In this document: positions 23,471 through 34,258 of the stretch, one piece after another | Layout of the letters: each line of letters opens with the position of its first letter | How positions within the stretch are numbered: position 1 is the first letter of the stretch | NCBI GenBank assembly: GCA_009760855.2 | Contig: WPIO01000002.1 | Location: forward strand, 15,233,001-15,297,000 | DNA length: 64,000 nucleotides | Direction: 5' to 3' | Origin: Cristatella mucedo | Lineage: Eukaryota; Bryozoa; Phylactolaemata; Cristatellidae | Notes under the pieces: model-generated | The model's database searches: none | What the model was told of the DNA's origin: nothing | Seen by the model: only the letters and a program-made list of their open reading frames with translations | Program-made: the position numbers and the translations under genes

Positions 23471-23690
23471 TTCTATATCTGAATCTATATCTATATGTAA
23501 TATAATGTAATGTATCTCCTTCAGTAACTCCACAAAGTCATAAAGACCATGTGGGTGTTACGCAGGAGAGTTTTGTATAGCCCACTCACAGCCTAAGCGA
23601 CTTTCGGTACGCATTCGGTTTCTATATCTATATCTATATATTTCTATATCTATTTCTATATCTATATTCTATATGATTTTTATATCATAC
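23461..23690. repeat. (TATATC/TTTCTA)n repeat split by a dispersed repeat
   Basis: Imperfect repeats of TATATCTATTTC lie on both sides of the 90-bp dispersed repeat copy, so that element landed in, or seeded, the microsatellite. Confidence 0.8.
23527..23620 (-). repeat. Dispersed ~90-bp repeat, copy 2
   Basis: Inverted relative to 15,521-15,608. It is inserted within Polinton copy 1 between the acidic-protein gene and the next small gene, so it is younger than that Polinton. Confidence 0.75.
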
Positions 23691-23693
23691 AGA

Positions 23694-24008
23694 TTAATAC
23701 TTTTTATAATTCATATTCTTCATTTGTGCAAGTATTTCTTCTTCAAAGCAAAATGCTCGATCGTAAACTTCTTCATCGTCTTCGGGTTCAGTTTCATCAT
23801 TGTCTTCAGTTTCTCCATCTACATCTGGATTGTAATTAGGATCATCAGTATCATCAGTGTCATCAGTATCATCTGTATCATCTGTATCACCTTTATCATC
23901 TGTTTAATATTCAGGTTCACTTTCGTCTTTTACTTCTGGCTCAGTTTCATCTTCATTTTCGTTTGCATTTTTAATTGAAAGTTCAACTTCAATTTTTAAT
24001 TCACTCAT
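23694..24008 (-). pseudogene. Acidic protein, copy 1
   Basis: Highly acidic, with a run of TDD repeats and the PNYNPDVDGE segment corresponding to PDYIPESKSE in the copy at 32,466. One TAA stop lies after DESEPEY. The ATG follows TTATAGAG. Function unknown; acidic viral proteins are often regulatory or DNA mimics (inference only). Confidence 0.65.
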
Positions 24009-24079
24009 CTCTATAATAGCAGAATTTTTCTTTTTAAAATAAAATTATTCCTGTTTTTTCTAATATTATCTCATCTCTA

Positions 24080-24730
24080 ATTTTTTTATATTTCATCTCA
24101 ATTTTAATTCATGCATTTCTTTAGTTATCTCTCTTAAATCGTGTTCAATTTGAACTTTTATTTACTTATTTGAACTTTACTTTATTTATTTTTTCGTCCT
24201 GTTTTGTTCTTGAGCAATCTTCATGTTTTCGTTTAGGAATCTATATAAATATTTTTAATTACACTCAAAACATTTTCCATCGCTCACTTTTATTCTATAG
24301 TGACCATAAGCATAACTATGCCGGCCACAGTCTAACCAGTATCGTTTACATTCAAAAGCGGATAGTGCTACTTTATTAAGTTTATCAGCAAATCATTCGT
24401 GCTTTTTTGACTATCTTATACAAATCTCTTTTCTTTTTTTCATTTATTTCAATGATAAATTTAACTTCAAAGATGGAAACATGATAATTTAAGCATTGAA
24501 CAAATGTTTCATGACCCGTAGTATTTTATAAAACTACGTTAATAACTCCCTTTGCAGCTGATTTTCGTCCGCCTTTAGCATAAGTTATCGAATACAATTT
24601 AGGTCTTAATGTCCAAACTTCTTCAATAGTCTTTCCACCAACTTCATCTTTAAATTTACCAATAGTATCACTATCAAACCATTCAGGCATTGCTTTCATA
24701 TCATCCCAAACGTTTGAAGTCTCTATATCC
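24080..24730 (-). pseudogene. DNA polymerase B C-terminus, copy 1
   Basis: Minus strand blocks PEWFDSDTIGKFKDEVGG, TLRPKLYSITYAKGG, AAKGVI and FECKRYWLDCGRHSYAYGHY match the end of the polymerase in copy 2. All catalytic motifs are missing because the element is truncated at about 24,730. Confidence 0.75.
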
Positions 24731-24739
24731 GAACGAATC

Positions 24740-26570
24740 AGTCACCAGATCCGAGCGCAAGTTATATGAGCTGAGTTGTCCTAAAAGTAGGGTTGGTGCC
24801 CGTAGCAAAAGACTTTGCATATAAGTCTTTGACTTTAAATGGCTCATTCGGAAAACGCGCAAGACGATAGATCTGCATTGACTTATAGGACAACTGCAAT
24901 TTTTACTATTATCCTAGTGGTTAAAACAGCATGTTTACAAGTAAAGGTGGCCATTCTACAAACTACTAAAGATGTGAGACCCAAAAAAATTATTTTTGGC
25001 TTGTTTGTTCCCTTGTTTGCTTGGGGCTCGATTGCTTGTATTTGTGTGTCTGCAAGGAAACATTGTATGCACACTTTTATCGTGATTAAAGTAGGCGTTT
25101 CTCTAGGTCCGCTGTTTCTAAAAAAAGATTTTATTGGCGTCGGCAAATGTGCACAAATATTTGTAATCGTGTAGTATATATAGCAGCCGTTCAATTTATG
25201 AAGCAATGTCCCTTTTCTAATGTGTCGTGATTTATAAAATCGTTTTGAGAAATTCGCGGAAACAAATAGATGTTTTTGACCAGCATTCTCTCTACTGAAT
25301 AATGTTTTGCTTGGTGTGTACGCTATGGCCTACTTGTACTGTAGCCACATTTGTAAGCAATTAAAAGCACCTAGCAAGCTCGTAGAAGTAGTCATATCAA
25401 TTTATTGTGACACGCTCGTGCCGTTCTAACTATCTATTGCTTGTAATGCGATTTTTGTTAGTGCTGTTCTTCAGTTGGTTGGAATCAAATAGTCATTGCA
25501 TTAGCTTCGTCATACGTGCCTCTAGCATTTGCACACATTGCAAGTGCTACATCTGCTGGCTAGGTTTTTTTCTGCCACTGCTGCACAATCTTATAAATGC
25601 AATAGCACACACCGCATAGACACACATCAGCATGCACGTCGTGCTTTCTCGGGCAGGCAGACAGGTTAAGCTACAAACTATCTATATTTTCAGGCCTGTA
25701 GCGTAGGATGCTCGGGCTTTTCCGGTAAGAGTGACGCCCCCAAGCAGCGGAAATGCCTCGCGCTGCCGGCCTACTTCGGTGGGCCTGTGAGGTGAGAACT
25801 GAAGCTTAACGTTCTGATGTCACAATACGTGCAAGGAGCAGCTCCTCCCAGTAAACGGAATAGCTAAGAGAGTGCTTCTGTGTCTGAGAGTGCAGTTTGC
25901 GGCTTGGATTGATTTGCTAGTGATATCGTTTATCAAAACTAACAAACGCACAGCCGAGAATTCACATAAAAAAAATTGCAAGCACAAACACACTAATCCT
26001 CGCGTCAAACAAATATGCATCAATGTGGACACCTAGACTGGTACATGCATACATGCAAACACTTACAAACGCAAAAGCACATGAAACAAATAAAAGGGTT
26101 TGAAGAATTACCAAAATCCACCAAAATTCACTAGAATTAAGCAAATATTGACCGGAAATCAATGACACTAAGCTTAAAGTCAAGTGAGTATTGACGTACA
26201 TGCTTGTTCTTACAATGCAACCACTAAATATTTTGATTTTGCTATGTCACGCAAAAATGTACTCCAAAGATGCCGGTCACTAAAGCGCTTTGCCGCCATC
26301 CGCTATTGTACTTCAAATTCTGAGGAAATTGATCATGCGAAGCTCCGATTTCGATTACATATTAAACTTCACTGTTCAAGCGTACCAGCGGAATTTAGCT
26401 CAGTTGGGTTTGGCAGTTCTCCTGCCACCACATGCAGAGACCCGTAGCTATACCTATAGAAAAGCTGCAATAGATTGCATTAGAGTGATTTTGTGCAATG
26501 GTTCAAAATTGTTTTCAGTACATCTTTAGTATATTAAACGATCCTAATAAGAGTTTTTTTGGCCGACTTC
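24740..26570. other. Intervening DNA without recognised genes
   Basis: Mixed-composition sequence separating the Polinton copy from Gypsy remnants. A short internal repeat of AAAATTCACTAGAATTAAGC type near 26,100-26,150 is the only notable pattern. Confidence 0.4.
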
Positions 26571-26579
26571 CATTGGATT

Positions 26580-27110
26580 TGCTGTACACTATTTACTACC
26601 TACTCCCTACTACCCCGAAACACCTAGCTAAGTTGAACGGTTCGACCGCACCTTGATCGAGATGCTGCCTATATTCGTAAGTAGCCGACTGGACGATTTG
26701 GATACGTGCTTACCCTACGTTTTGCTCGCATATCGTACGAGCTTGCGTGAGTCCATAAATTGCATGCCGTTTCATAAGATGCACGGTCGTGAGGCCCACC
26801 TTTCGATTGACCTGGTTCTACCCGTCGACAGTGAACAGGCTGCAGCCAAGGAAGACTACGAGCGATCGGTCCACGAGCGACTGCTAGATGCAAGGAACAC
26901 TGCCCGTGCAGCCAATCGGCCGCCCACGAGCGACAGAAGCTACAGTGCGACCGAGGAACCAGGCCGACAGCGCTCAAGGAAGACGATGGCGTCTACATTT
27001 GTGCACCGAAGGCACGTGATGGAAGGACAGCGGCGGCAGGTGGCGAAAGGACGCCTGAGCTACAGCATATTTGTCATGGCTCTTCCGTATAAAGTCACGT
27101 ACTGAGTACT
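26580..27110 (+). mobile_element. Ty3/Gypsy integrase remnant
   Basis: The translation has VERFDRTLIEMLPIFVSSRL (with shifts) followed by DTCLPYVLLAYRTSLRESIN and HGREAHLSIDLVLPV. This is the hallmark end of a Gypsy-type integrase catalytic core and its C-terminal region. The DDE motif itself is not intact here. The continuation to about 27,110 is decayed. Confidence 0.8.
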
Positions 27111-27592
27111 AAGTTTTTGTTATATGTGAGGACAAATTTAAAATTCAGTTTGTACAAATTATCCGGTACAAACTGGCATGGATTCGCCTGTCGCCTCTCA
27201 ACTGACGCCCGAACCTACCCGAGGCGTCGGCTATAGTGAAGGACAAACCGCGAACTGAAGACCCGGCAACCTCAACTAGAACATCATCCATAGCTATGGA
27301 TGTATCTCACCTCGAGAAGTGCACAATTGCTGGCGACCCCATCTTCGCTCCTGACGAGAGTTGCGAAGAGGCAAACACGCCAGCTGGAGCACCGCCAATG
27401 CCCCACAATGAACGAGCCCAGCATAAACAGGGAGCGCCATCTGGTGTCTCGGCTAGATACGTTCCGCGTTTTTCTGCGGTAAATTGAAATTGAGCGGAAA
27501 GTCGAAAAAGGGGCCAAAGAGATTTTTAGTACCTTGCTCCGATGACCTGTTTGGCACGTCGAAACGTTTGGTTAGGGATTATATCGAATGAT

Positions 27593-27959
27593 TGTTGCGT
27601 TGATGTTTGTGCATGTGTGAGCTCAGCAGCTCTGTTAGTTTAGATGGCAGATCCGAGGTCGGATTTGTTGTGATGCTATACAGCAAAGTGAGGTGGCTGA
27701 TGCAGCTTTTGGGGTTGGCCCAAAAGAGCTATCTTTGTGCTGTGGTTATTCAGACCGCCGTTTGGCTCGCCAATGCTATCAATCAGCAGTGAGCCCTCTT
27801 CAGAGCCACCCAGAACCGTAGATGTGGTATATAAAAAATGCCGGAGCCTTTCGACTAACACACACACGCTCTCTAAAGCAACTGCTTGGCACTCTGTTCC
27901 TCATTAAAACCGACTACTTGCAAATGTGTATTTCGTAGCGGTATTTCATCCTAACAACA
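27593..27959 (+). repeat. Candidate 3' LTR of the Gypsy remnant
   Basis: Bounded by TGTTG and CAACA, with a TATA box (GTATATAAAAAATGCC, about 27,820-27,840), an ATTAAA-type poly-A signal near 27,903, and a position downstream of integrase. No second LTR is available for comparison, so the limits are provisional. Confidence 0.4.
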
Positions 27960-28423
27960 CAAGATGATCTTTACATGATCAGACGTTTTGTAGCACTGCA
28001 CAAGCCTTGCTTACTGGCCCTGGCCAGCTTGGTGAACAAGAACTGCTTCGCTGAAAAGGATCTGCGTCATCGACCGGTGAGCAAGAGGTCTCCGCTGTCG
28101 TGGTGGGCCGGTTAGTGTAAGAGCGAGGGAGGTGGCTGAAAAAAAAACCTTAGTTCTCAAGCACTGAGTGCGAGGACACAGCAGTTGCAGTAGGACCAGT
28201 TGACTGATGTCGGCTGGCCTGTCAAGCTCATTGTCCCGGCTACCTAGTTAAGAATAGGTCGTGATTCTCGCTCGGGGTCTTCGTCTCCGTCGTCGTCGCC
28301 ACCAGCCGTCCGACAGGTGCTGGATTGTTTCCTCTTAGAATGGCGGGTGTGAGCGAGGGCTGTTCAGTCCAGCTATCGACGGCCGCGTGACAAAGCGAGC
28401 GACTACCGAAAGAATTCGGCGGA
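27960..28423. other. Host flank of the Polinton, no gene recognised
   Basis: GC-rich DNA directly left of the Polinton target site. No element or coding pattern was recognised. Confidence 0.4.
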
Positions 28424-28428
28424 CGCCG

Positions 28429-28560
28429 TGTTGTAGGAAAATTCCTCGTTTCTGAACATTTTCCCGCTCAACACTCATTTGCTCACTATCGTTCGCATAT
28501 TCGGTGTGTCGAAGGAAATTGTTCCGAAACTACGATTGCCCTACAACATTAGGACTTTTT
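28429..28560 (+). repeat. Left terminal inverted repeat
   Basis: Pairs with 54,105-54,235 at roughly 85-90% by eye. It starts TGTTGTAGGAAAAT and contains CACTATCGTTCGCATATTCG. The same 9-base terminus recurs inverted at 28,540-28,548 (CCTACAACA), so each repeat is itself bounded by short inverted repeats. Confidence 0.95.
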
Positions 28561-28632
28561 TCTTTCTTTATATTGATGTATCGAAAAAGTTTTCAAAAGT
28601 AAAACTTGTTTCACAATGAAGCTAGAAGGTTA

Positions 28633-31600
28633 ATGAATATTGATGATATAACTCAAAGTAATATTGCTTCAAGGATTCATACGATTAAATTAATATCTAC
28701 TGGAGCTAGTGGGAGACATGAATGTTATGTTCTTAAAGAAAAAGATTATTCTGTAACTGAAATCGATGAGTTTTTTTAATAATATAGTACCAAGTTATAA
28801 TAGTGTATTATGTGAAGTAACAACTAGATTTTCTTCATTCAAACTACAAACTAAGATAGCTGTACATTCATATCATGATCAAACTGATACACACAGTAAT
28901 AATATGGTAACTGGTTCTAAATTAGTTGCAGTTGTTAAAAGATCTGATTATACTACTGTTATTCTAAATAAATTGAATACACTAAAAGAATCAATAGATA
29001 AACATATTGAAAGGAATCCTGGTTCTGGTTGGTGGTTAATCGGTGTAAAACGTCTTGAGATTAATTTTAGTGAATATATTATTAGAGCCGGTTCATCGTA
29101 TTTAGAATTACCTGCTTGTTTAACAAAGAAACGTTGTTGCAACGATATAAAGAATGATGATAACTATCGTGATTTATTGTGTTTATTAAGATTTCTAAAT
29201 CCTGTAACTACCAATCCTAGTAGATATAATGACTTGATTAAAATATTTAAAAAAGAGAATTCATCATTAAATGAACCTCTATCACAAATCGAATGGCTTC
29301 TCAGAGTAATTTTTACCAAAAAGTTAGGTAAACTATTTAATATCAGTATAAATGTTTATGAATATAAAAATAAATCAGGTATCTATCATCTAAAAATTGT
29401 ACCATTAAGATTAGAAATCCAAGATAGACATATTATCTTGTTATTAATAACTAAATCAAAAAAAGCCATTATGTATTTATAAAGAATTTTAGTAGTCTTT
29501 ATAGATCACCTAACAAAGGAGGATCAATTTTTTATTGTCATAGATGTATAGATAAATTTTTTTCAGATACAGATTTTGAAAATAATTTACTTTTGTGTAA
29601 TGGTGTTAATTCTATTAAGTTTAAGTTAAAAATGCCAGGAATTAGGGAAAAAAGAAAACAGGTAAAATAACAGATACTAAACTTTTAAAATTTAGTGATC
29701 ATGCAAAACTTATTAAAACTCCATATGTATGTTATGCAGATTTTGAGAGTTTATGTGTGAAAACATGCGATGTTTATTATGAAAGTATAGTATCTTATGA
29801 AACTAATCCACAATATTGTAATAGTAAAATAACAACAGGTAAATGTAGTGATTCATGCACAAATTTGCTTCAAGTTTCATGTGGTTCATGTGCTATTATT
29901 GTTGATCTAAGTGGAAAAGTTATTGATAAATTTATAAATTGAGGAAAAAGTTGTGTTGAAATACTTTTAGAATTTCCGATAAACAAATCTAAAGAGTCAA
30001 AAACTTTTATTGAAATACCTATTAATTTTGATGATTATTCAAGTGAAAATTTTAAGAAATCTAAAACATGCTGGATTTTTAGTAAACGATTTGAGGATGT
30101 AAATGGTAAATTGAAAGTCAGAGATCACTGTCATTTTACAGGTAAACTTAGAGGAGCTGCTCATAAACTTCGTAATTCTCTTGCTAGATTTCGTAAAATT
30201 AGTTGGAAACTTCCTATCTTTATTCATAATTTTAAAGGTTATGATTCTCATTTGATTGTAAAAGAAATGCCATCATTTTGTATTGATTGTAAACCTGTTG
30301 CACATAATATGGAGAACTATATGTCAATGTCATTTGATGATTTTGAGTTCAAAGATTCTTTTAATTTTATGAGTGATGCATTATCTGATGTTGCTACTTC
30401 ATTAAAGAAAGCAGATTCAAAGTTTTATATTACAATGAATATATTTAAAAAGGTTATATCCAAATATTAATACTGATATTCTTTTAGATATATTATTAAG
30501 AAAAGGTGTTTATCCTTATGAATACATGGATTCTTTAAATAGATTTGATGAGAAAGAAATTCCTAGTATTAAAGCATTCAATATCAAACTTAATTTTGAT
30601 AAAAGTATTAGTGAGGAAGAGTACAAACATGCATTAAATGTATTTAAAGTTGTTAACATGAAAGATTTGGGTGATTATCATGATGTTTATGTACAACTAG
30701 ATGTTACTCTTCTTGCAGATTGTTTTGAATCATATAGAAATAGTTTTATTGAATTATTTAAGTTAGATCCCGCACATTATCTATCTGCACCTCTTATGCT
30801 TGGTCTTGTACTTTGTATTATACTTCATGTACTATAAATTTACTAGGAAAAAGAGAAGGTGATTTACAACTATATCAAAAGTTTAAGAATTCAATAATAG
30901 GAGGAGTTTGTCAAGTAAGTAAAAGAAGTTTCAAATCTAGTAGCAACAATCATATTATGTATTGGGATGCAACGAGTTTTATTCGACAGTTATGATGTGG
31001 CACTTACCTATTACAGAACCTATTGAAGATGATTTTAGTAGCTGGTCGCTTGAAAAAATAATGTCACTACCACCAGATGGTGATACAGGTATATTTGTTG
31101 TATGTGATTTAGAATATCAAAAGGAACTTCATGATTTACATAATGATTATCCTCTTTGTCCTGATAGTAGAGTTGTTGACAGATCGAATATTCAAAATAT
31201 CAATAAAGATTTTCAGCACGACTAAGTAGTGTTCCAAAGTTGATTCGGGATTTATATAAGAAAAACAATTATCTAACTCATTACAGATACTTTCAATTTG
31301 TTCTTGATAAAGGATTGATACCAACTAAAATACATAGAGTCTACAAGTTCAATCAAAAACGTTGGGAAAAACCATTTATTGATATTTGTGCAGAGAAAAA
31401 GATTGAATTTGATCGTAAAGAAGATGAGTTTAAAAGAAATCTATACAAAGGATTTATGTGTCAAATCTTTGGAATAACTTGTGAAAACGTTGAGAACAGG
31501 ACTTGTGTTAGATTAGTAAATACAGGAACAGAAAAGAATGATTCATTATATAATAAGTTAATGAGAGACCCTAGACTTAAAAAAATTCGATCCTTTGATA

Positions 31601-32308
31601 AAACTCTAGTTGGTTTTGAACATGCTAAAAGAACTACACTTCCAAACAAACCAAAGTTCATTGGTATTGCTATTCTTGATTTATCAAAGTTACATATGCA
31701 AAGATTTTACTATGATGTATTAAAAACTAAGTTTAATGACAGAATAAGTTTATTATATACAGATACTGATTCCTTGGTTGTTTATATCAAAAGTGAAAAC
31801 TTTGACGCAGAAATGTCTGATATTAAAGATTGGTTTCATAGTGATGAGTTTGGTAAATTCAAAGATGAAATGAAAGGTGCAAAAATTATTGAATTTATTG
31901 CTTTGAGACCAAAACAATATTCTGTTAGTTCTGTAAAACCAATTATGAAAGCAAAAGGAGCTCTAAAAGGAGTAATTAAATATTCAAAATTAACAAATCA
32001 AGAAAACTCTGATTGTCTGTCTACAGCAAATAAAAAATATTCACGGATAATCTTAATACTAAAGAGTTCTGTGATCCACTTGATAGAGATTTCTATTGTA
32101 AGGTACAAAGTAAACAATATGTTATTACAAAAAAACTTGAAAAAAGAGCATTATGAGCATTCGAATCAAAACGTTATTGGTTAGATTGTGGATGTAGTTG
32201 TAGTTTCGCATATGGACATTACAAGATTGCAAAAGCATCAAGTGAAGGTACAAATCCAGGTCGTTGTGAAAGCTATAATATTGATATAGATGCCAAAAAA
32301 GAAAAGTG
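28633..32308 (+). pseudogene. polB: Protein-primed DNA polymerase B
   Basis: Family B polymerase of the protein-primed type, which would replicate the linear element. Visible motifs in order: exonuclease I YADFES (about 29,740); the Polinton signature RDHCHFTGKLRGAAH (30,120); exonuclease II HNFKGYDSHL (30,226); exonuclease III VQLDVTLLADCFE (30,690); SAPLMLG (30,786); motif A YWDATSF (30,960); motif B with YKGFMCQIFGITCE (31,446); motif C YTDTDSL (31,757); and a C-terminal KRYWLDCG. Length fits a ~1,200-aa polymerase. It is broken at a T run near 28,770, at about 29,480, by a TGA at 29,940-29,942, and near 30,465, 30,810, 30,975 and 31,220. Confidence 0.95.
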
Positions 32309-32465
32309 AAAATACTAAAACACTACCTGTAAAAGAAGTCAAATTCACACATAAGGAGAAAATGAAAGTAGATGACACAAATATTTTTCACAAATAGAAA
32401 CAGAAATATCAAAGTCAATGAGGATATTTAGTATGTATTAAAACATTATTTTTACTATTATAGAG

Positions 32466-32708
32466 ATGGATCCTAGAAAAGATTCAGTTGAAGTTACTAG
32501 TTTAGATAGTGAATCAGAGTATTCAGATGACTTATTTGAAGATCCTGACTACATTCCTGAGTCTAAATCTGAATATGATTTTTCTTATTGTAATATTAGT
32601 GATTGTGAAGAAGAAGGAGATAGAAGTCTTGAAGCACTTCTATTTGGAGTAGGTGATGTAGTATTTGTAGATGAAGAAGATGAAAAAGAATATGAACTTT
32701 TATTTTAA
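32466..32708 (+). CDS. Acidic protein, intact
   Basis: An 80-codon uninterrupted frame starting 2 bases after TTATAGAG. Over a third of residues are Asp or Glu, with PDYIPESKSEYDFSY in the middle and an acidic C-terminus. A broken homologue with the same neighbours is at 23,694-24,008. Function unknown. Confidence 0.65.
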   Translation: MDPRKDSVEVTSLDSESEYSDDLFEDPDYIPESKSEYDFSYCNISDCEEEGDRSLEALLFGVGDVVFVDEEDEKEYELLF

Positions 32709-32739
32709 TTAAATAAAATTATCTTCACTTATATAAAAA

Positions 32740-33016
32740 ATGGATCTCTCAAGAATTTTTAGTTGTGAACAATCTAGAGAAATGGCAGTAAGAATCTGCT
32801 TTGCAAAAACTTAAAGGAAAGGATCAACGAATAGTTAAACATTCACTAGATAAACTTATTTCAGATCTAGATAGTTCATTTATTAGTGTTCTTATTGAGA
32901 TCTGTGATACATGTGATAAAGTAATGGAATGTCGTAGCAAAGTAAATGAGATGCTTGAAGAAGCAAATAAAAAATCTAAAACCCCAAAAACAAAACCTGG
33001 TGTACAAATTTTATAA
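32740..33016 (+). pseudogene. Small protein, tandem paralogue 1
   Basis: Begins MDLSRIFSCEQSREMAVRIC, shifts frame near 32,800, then reads QRIVKHSLDKLISDLDSSFI and KKSKTPKTKPGVQIL. It is a paralogue of the next gene (MDVKRILSFKKARRLAVEIF) and homologous to 23,141-23,470. Predicted helical. Function unknown. The start follows ACTTATATAAAAA. Confidence 0.6.
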
Positions 33017-33028
33017 ATACATATAGTA

Positions 33029-33325
33029 ATGGATGTTAAAAGGATTCTCAGTTTTAAAAAGGCTAGAAGGTTAGCAGTAGAAATTTTTAATAGAAAATTC
33101 AAATGCTTTAGTTTAGATATACTAGAAAACGATCTTTATAAGTATATTCCAAGATTAGATGAATATATTATTAGTAGTCTTATAGATATCTGTGATGCAA
33201 CTGATAAAATATATGAACATGAAGAAATATTAGATAGTACTATTATAAATACTAAACTCATAGCATTCAGTAATAGATTATGTTTGTTAAATTTGTGTGC
33301 ATGTAATTTTTTTATTATTATATAG
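33029..33325 (+). CDS. Small protein, tandem paralogue 2
   Basis: A 98-codon frame whose N-terminus and the DEYIISSLIDICDATDKIYE segment parallel paralogue 1 (SFISVLIEICDTCDKVME). The C-terminal third loses similarity and may be a frameshifted extension. Its TAG stop (33,323-33,325) is the TAG of the TATATAG motif before the next gene. Copy 1 lacks this gene, so it arose by tandem duplication in this lineage. Confidence 0.55.
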   Translation: MDVKRILSFKKARRLAVEIFNRKFKCFSLDILENDLYKYIPRLDEYIISSLIDICDATDKIYEHEEILDSTIINTKLIAFSNRLCLLNLCACNFFIII

Positions 33326-33328
33326 GAA

Positions 33329-33823
33329 ATGCAGGCAACTGTTACTGATCCAAGTCTAGCAATGAGTGCAACAGCACTTAAAGCATACGTTGATTATCTT
33401 GTTAAAGCAAGAATGACGTCTTACGATCAACAAACATCTGATTTAGATATTTCATATGTGACTGATAATTCAGTTAAGAAATTCTATCTTGATGAATGTG
33501 ATATTGAAGCTCAAAGGATAATCAGTGCAGGATTATCAGATATAACAGTAGATCTAGAAACAACAGTTAGAGCTAAGGTTGATGCTCTTCTCGATGATCC
33601 CTCGGAAATATCTGGTTATACAACGTGGATGAACGCATCGCAATATTCAACACTCTCAACAGTTATCTCTGTAGTATCTGGAAGTAAAGCTGATATCTCT
33701 GAAATTGTTAACAGTGAATGTTATGCAGTTCTACCTGATATAAATGATAGAACAAGTGCAAGACAAAAAGCAACTGCAGCGGCATTAGCAGTACAACAAC
33801 AACCTGATCCAAGCACTGTATAA
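33329..33823 (+). CDS. Conserved 164-aa Polinton protein, intact
   Basis: Uninterrupted frame starting right after TATATAGGAA. Contains LKAYVDYLVKARMT, VTDNSVKKFYLDECDIEAQR and TSARQKATAAALAVQQQ. Ser/Thr-rich and mainly helical in appearance, with no membrane segment. A broken homologue is at 22,577-23,140 with the same neighbours. Family not recognised; a virion-associated role is possible but unproven. Confidence 0.7.
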   Translation: MQATVTDPSLAMSATALKAYVDYLVKARMTSYDQQTSDLDISYVTDNSVKKFYLDECDIEAQRIISAGLSDITVDLETTVRAKVDALLDDPSEISGYTTWMNASQYSTLSTVISVVSGSKADISEIVNSECYAVLPDINDRTSARQKATAAALAVQQQPDPSTV

Positions 33824-33864
33824 TTAATTTTAATTAAAATAAAATAAAAACAATATTATAGAAA

Positions 33865-34125
33865 ATGGTTTCTGTTAAGACTAGAGGTAAAGACTGTCTT
33901 ACAGAAGTACAAGGTCAGCAGTATTCAAACTTTAAAATCTGCTCGTATCCAATGGGTAGAATTGAAGACATTACATCAACTTTGTTAGATGCTGTAAAAC
34001 TAGTACTAGAATACAAAGCACTGAGAATCAACCACTCTGAACCAGAGATCGCAAATATATTTAGTAAAGTTAGAGATGATTCAATCTTTGAAAAGTTTCT
34101 TAAAGACTTTAAAATAGAAAAATAA
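33865..34125 (+). CDS. Conserved 86-aa Polinton protein, intact
   Basis: Uninterrupted frame starting after TTATAGAAA. The block VQGQQYSNFKICSYPMGRIE is identical in copy 1 (22,554 downwards), making this the best-conserved stretch between the two elements. The rest is helical and charged. Function unknown. Stronger conservation than the polymerase suggests constraint during the element's active life. Confidence 0.7.
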   Translation: MVSVKTRGKDCLTEVQGQQYSNFKICSYPMGRIEDITSTLLDAVKLVLEYKALRINHSEPEIANIFSKVRDDSIFEKFLKDFKIEK

Positions 34126-34130
34126 TTAGT

Positions 34131-34256
34131 ATGAAGTCTGAAGCTTACTCTAAAAAAAGAAAAATAACAAAACAAATAAAGAAAGAAATAGATGCTGGAA
34201 AGAGTGGTGACCTACCTGAAGAGTTGATCAAAGAGACTATGGATTGGAAGATTTAA
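34131..34256 (+). CDS. Small 41-aa ORF
   Basis: MKSEAYSKKRKITKQIKKE followed by an acidic end. It starts 6 bp after the previous stop. Copy 1 has the matching KSEAYSKVETTKRINKALD in the same place. There it may be fused to the preceding frame, so this could be a C-terminal extension rather than its own gene. Confidence 0.45.
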   Translation: MKSEAYSKKRKITKQIKKEIDAGKSGDLPEELIKETMDWKI

Positions 34257-34258
34257 AG

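Larger units (their letters stand above)
16490..24735 (-). mobile_element. Polinton/Maverick copy 1, reversed and truncated
   Basis: An AT-rich block with the same gene order as 32-41 kb of the larger element but in reverse. From its own 5' side it carries the DNA polymerase C-terminus, the acidic protein, the small-protein cluster, two fibre genes, the hydrophobic gene, the HNH-AP2 gene and pX. Both ends are abrupt: the polymerase is cut near 24,730 and pX near 16,490. No terminal inverted repeats are visible there. Most frames are broken, and a LINE sits in the second fibre gene. It is recognisably related to copy 2 but diverged at protein level, so it is a different subfamily or an older insertion. 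Confidence 0.85.

Noticed and set aside
15521-23620. Terminal inverted repeats of Polinton copy 1
   Set aside because: One copy lies inside the element between two genes and the other lies about 1 kb outside it, and Polinton genes extend beyond the inner copy.
23673-23978. Isoleucine/Phe-rich plus-strand frame resembling a membrane protein
   Set aside because: It is the antisense of the acidic-protein gene with its Asp-rich repeats.
26669-26977. Minus-strand 102-residue frame
   Set aside because: Antisense of the Gypsy integrase remnant, which has recognisable motifs on the plus strand.
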